Shown one piece after another: positions 61,574 through 64,000 of a stretch of 64,000 nucleotides of DNA. A program made the position numbers and the translations under genes. This DNA comes from Taenia hydatigena (Eukaryota > Platyhelminthes > Cestoda > Cyclophyllidea > Taeniidae), in contig JADWOT020000006.1 in NCBI GenBank assembly GCA_036345935.2, positions 17,706,519 to 17,770,518 of the forward strand, read 5' to 3'. Each line of letters begins with the position of its first letter. Position 1 is the first letter of the stretch. Below the pieces are notes generated by a model that ran no database searches, was not told the DNA's origin, and was given only the letters and a program-made list of their open reading frames with translations.

Positions 61574-61774
61574 TGTAGCTCCACGGGACTTCCCTGAAGG
61601 CGAAAGAAGACATACTGCTCGGTGTGCAGAATATAGATGTACATATACTTGGTCTACAGAAAGGATTGGAGCTTCTGGTGTGGTCACGAAACCAGCCTAC
61701 ACGGTGGAGGTGCAATGGCCAACCAGGGGCCCGTAACCGGAGCCGAGAGTCAAACAAACAACAAGCGCATTGCA
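61574..61774 (-). repeat. Diverged TRIM-type LTR, reverse (about 201 bp)
   Basis: The plus strand starts TGTAGCTCCACGGGACTTCC and ends near AAGCGCATTGCA. CCTGAAGGCGAAAGAAGACA, GGTGTGGTCACGAAACCAGC and GCAATGGCCAACCAGG match the family order. It lies in the same orientation as the copy at 60.6 kb. Confidence 0.6.
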
Positions 61775-64000
61775 GTTATTAATAGCCCTAAGGTCCTGTG
61801 TTTTCCTTCGTCTTCAATAAAATGTGTGAACTAGAAAGGATTATCTTAAAGTCGGTATTCGTTTGAAGGAGATTAGCCCCGCAAAGGTGGTAACCGATGT
61901 GAAACGGATTGATTGGCTTAAAATAAAGCACACATTGAATGTTCTTGGCCCAAGGCTAGTTACATTAGCTTTTTACAGGGTTTTAATTACTTCCAGTAAA
62001 ATTACTGTGTAGTCAGTGTCATGATAAGAACTCTTAATCATTTACAATTTAGTGTTCGATTTTCGTCGAAGATTCATGTAGACAATGTACCGAAATGCAC
62101 GCTTGAACTGTTAATGATGATATTCAATGGAAGCACCTAGGATAAGTCATTTCGTGCATGATGCATTTGTAACCCTTGGCTTAAAAACAATTTTCCTTAT
62201 CTTCATTTGGACTCACTTAAAAAAGTAATTACTTTGTAAAGTGAAGCTAAGGTGAGGCCTTTGAAGAGGAACAATCAACAAATAGGAATGTGTCAGGTAG
62301 CGAAAAACAGATTTTCCAAACATGCGGACTCACCTCAATGGATAAACAAAGCGAAAAGTACTCGACACTTGAAGGAATTAGAAATGATTTATTGACCTTT
62401 TCCACTACGTCTTTATTTCCCTTCGTATTTTAACTTGCCGCTTTTTATGCATTAGTAACTCCCACTTATGGTAACCACGCTTTCATTAGTAAAAACCAAA
62501 GTGTTTGCTTGTCCTTAACTGGTTTCTATGAGGTGCTCAAGCGAAGTATGTGGATGCCTCCCCAACCCACCAAAAGAGCCAAAATGTACTCTTCCTCAAT
62601 TATATTCGCATCACATCTGGCTGTGTTTACCAATTTAAAGCTAAAAAGTGAAGAAAACAAAATATTTACTTGTGGATATGTACAATCTCAATTGAATGCC
62701 ACTATTGATAGATTCTTACCCGTGCTCGAGTGTTACGCAATGCATCTCGGAATTCGCCGTTCACTATGTGTTCGAAAACACATTTTATTTCAATTTTCTC
62801 TGCAAGCGATTGTCGCGAACTGGCCCATCGACAATGAGCAGAATGTGGAATTCAGTCAAGAAAGGGTTGTGCTGTTCTACTAAACACGATGGCCATCAAA
62901 CCGAAACATCACGCCTATAAGTGGTGCACAGATGGTAAACACTCGGACTGGCCATTCTGATACTCCGAGGTGTTCAAATGAAAAAAAGGGGACAAGGAAC
63001 GCACACGCTTTCTTCCCACGGAGTTGTGCCTGCTGTAAATGACTCATGCTCCCGCCTCTCCTGTACGTTGGTTTACGTGGCTTTGGTTAGAACCTCCTTT
63101 CTTTTCACTCTGTCCGCCCCATCAATCTCATTTCTTAAAGCTAACAACCGTAAGGGCCTCTTCTTGCATGTCTACTGTGGTATGGGCTCCGGTTTTAAGC
63201 GGGACGACGATTAGGGTGCAGCACTTCACCAAGAAGGTGCCTTCATCTGTGGGATTACATTTAATGCCATGCATTATGTGCATGTAATCAAAGTTTGCAT
63301 CGAAGATATCAAATAAACTGTTGCGCTTTTCTGTCTCAGGACCCACTGACGTCAAAAATAGAGGTGAAGTGACTCTTGCCTGTTTGCGCATGCTTTAATG
63401 TGTTTTTCGGGTAGCGAAGGGGCTGGATGGAAAAACGAATACGTGGATGTATGCATGAATGAACATGAGATGGGTGGGTGAGTGAATAGACGGGGTTGCT
63501 TTCAAGTCTAGGCCTTACAGTTTCTTGTGTTGCAAAGGCCGCTTAGTCATTGCTACTATCTACTCTCAAGTGTCCACTTTAGTGCCTTCTACCCTTGCAT
63601 TTTGTTCAAGTGATTGACATTTGCAACCACTTGGCTTAATATTACGTCTTGACACCTAAATGACCTACCAGCTCGCCCACAGGGACAGTGTTTAGAAAAT
63701 TGTTTTCCAGGATTGCGTTTGTTGTTTTAATGTCGCAGACCAGGCACACCTTAAGGGTCTTCCATGCCTCAATCTGCATTTTGATATTCTTCTGGCCTTA
63801 CTGCGCCTTAGGGATGACTGGGGAACTTCAGTAGTGGTGGTCAGAAAATCCATACCTCAAGAATAACAAGCTCGGTGGCTACGAGCTGTGCAAAAAATGC
63901 TACAGAGTGAAGGCATTTGCTGTGGATGGCTAAGTTTTGGTCATGTTCTAATAATGTGACAAGACTAGATTCAATGAAAAAGAAAGCAATCCATGCGAAA
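61775..64000. other. Right edge, no gene assigned
   Basis: Short frames occur on both strands, including an 87-codon minus-strand frame at 63128-63391 (FLTSVGPETEKRNSLFDIFD within it) that I do not recognise. Sequence around 63700-63800 on the minus strand reads QIEAWKTLKVCLVCDIK, which looks protein-like. A gene entering from beyond the right edge is possible but unsupported. Confidence 0.35.

Noticed and set aside
1..64000. CRISPR arrays, insertion sequences, phage or bacterial operons
   Set aside because: Intron-containing animal genes fill the window. No regularly spaced repeats or prokaryotic transposase frames were seen.

Overview
The window is eukaryotic nuclear DNA, most likely from a parasitic flatworm and probably a tapeworm (cestode). 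All protein genes are split by canonical GT-AG introns, many of only 30-64 nt, mixed with kilobase-scale introns. The conserved exons read as animal orthologues. A miniature terminal-repeat retrotransposon (TRIM) of a type known from taeniid genomes is present. I did not see operons, bacterial promoters, CRISPR arrays, rRNA or convincing tRNA genes. Species cannot be fixed from the sequence alone.

Layout. Four genes lie on the minus strand in the left 37 kb: Rab GDP-dissociation inhibitor (805-4376, 3' end running off the window), the tRNA/mRNA pseudouridine synthase PUS7 (7032-14539, 15 exons), the SM protein SLY1/SCFD1 (17406-24085, 12 exons) and the Rab exchange factor Rabin8/RAB3IP with its Sec2 domain (26569-36602, 6 exons). 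A 2.6-kb divergent intergenic region (36604-39236) separates them from a plus-strand ZMYND8-like chromatin reader with PHD, bromo, PWWP, coiled-coil and MYND modules (39237-47731, at least 13 exons). From 47732 to 64000 I find no gene I can defend. That stretch holds several old copies of the TRIM long terminal repeat, a 23-base G run and scattered non-conserved open frames.

Function. Three of the five genes act in Rab/SNARE membrane traffic: GDI recycles Rabs, Rabin8 activates them, and SLY1 promotes ER-Golgi SNARE assembly. PUS7 modifies RNA and the ZMYND8-like protein reads chromatin. The trafficking cluster may be chance.

Mobile DNA. The clearest non-gene object is a complete 903-bp TRIM at 24476-25378, with two 187-bp LTRs differing at three positions, a 5-bp target duplication GTCAA, a primer-binding site, a polypurine tract, and a perfect 8-bp GC-rich hairpin just before that tract. 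It sits about 0.4 kb upstream of the SLY1 start. At least six diverged relatives of its LTR lie at 44-62 kb. I found no clearly new multi-gene system. The TRIM family, a second short interspersed repeat and several gene-structure oddities are the best leads.
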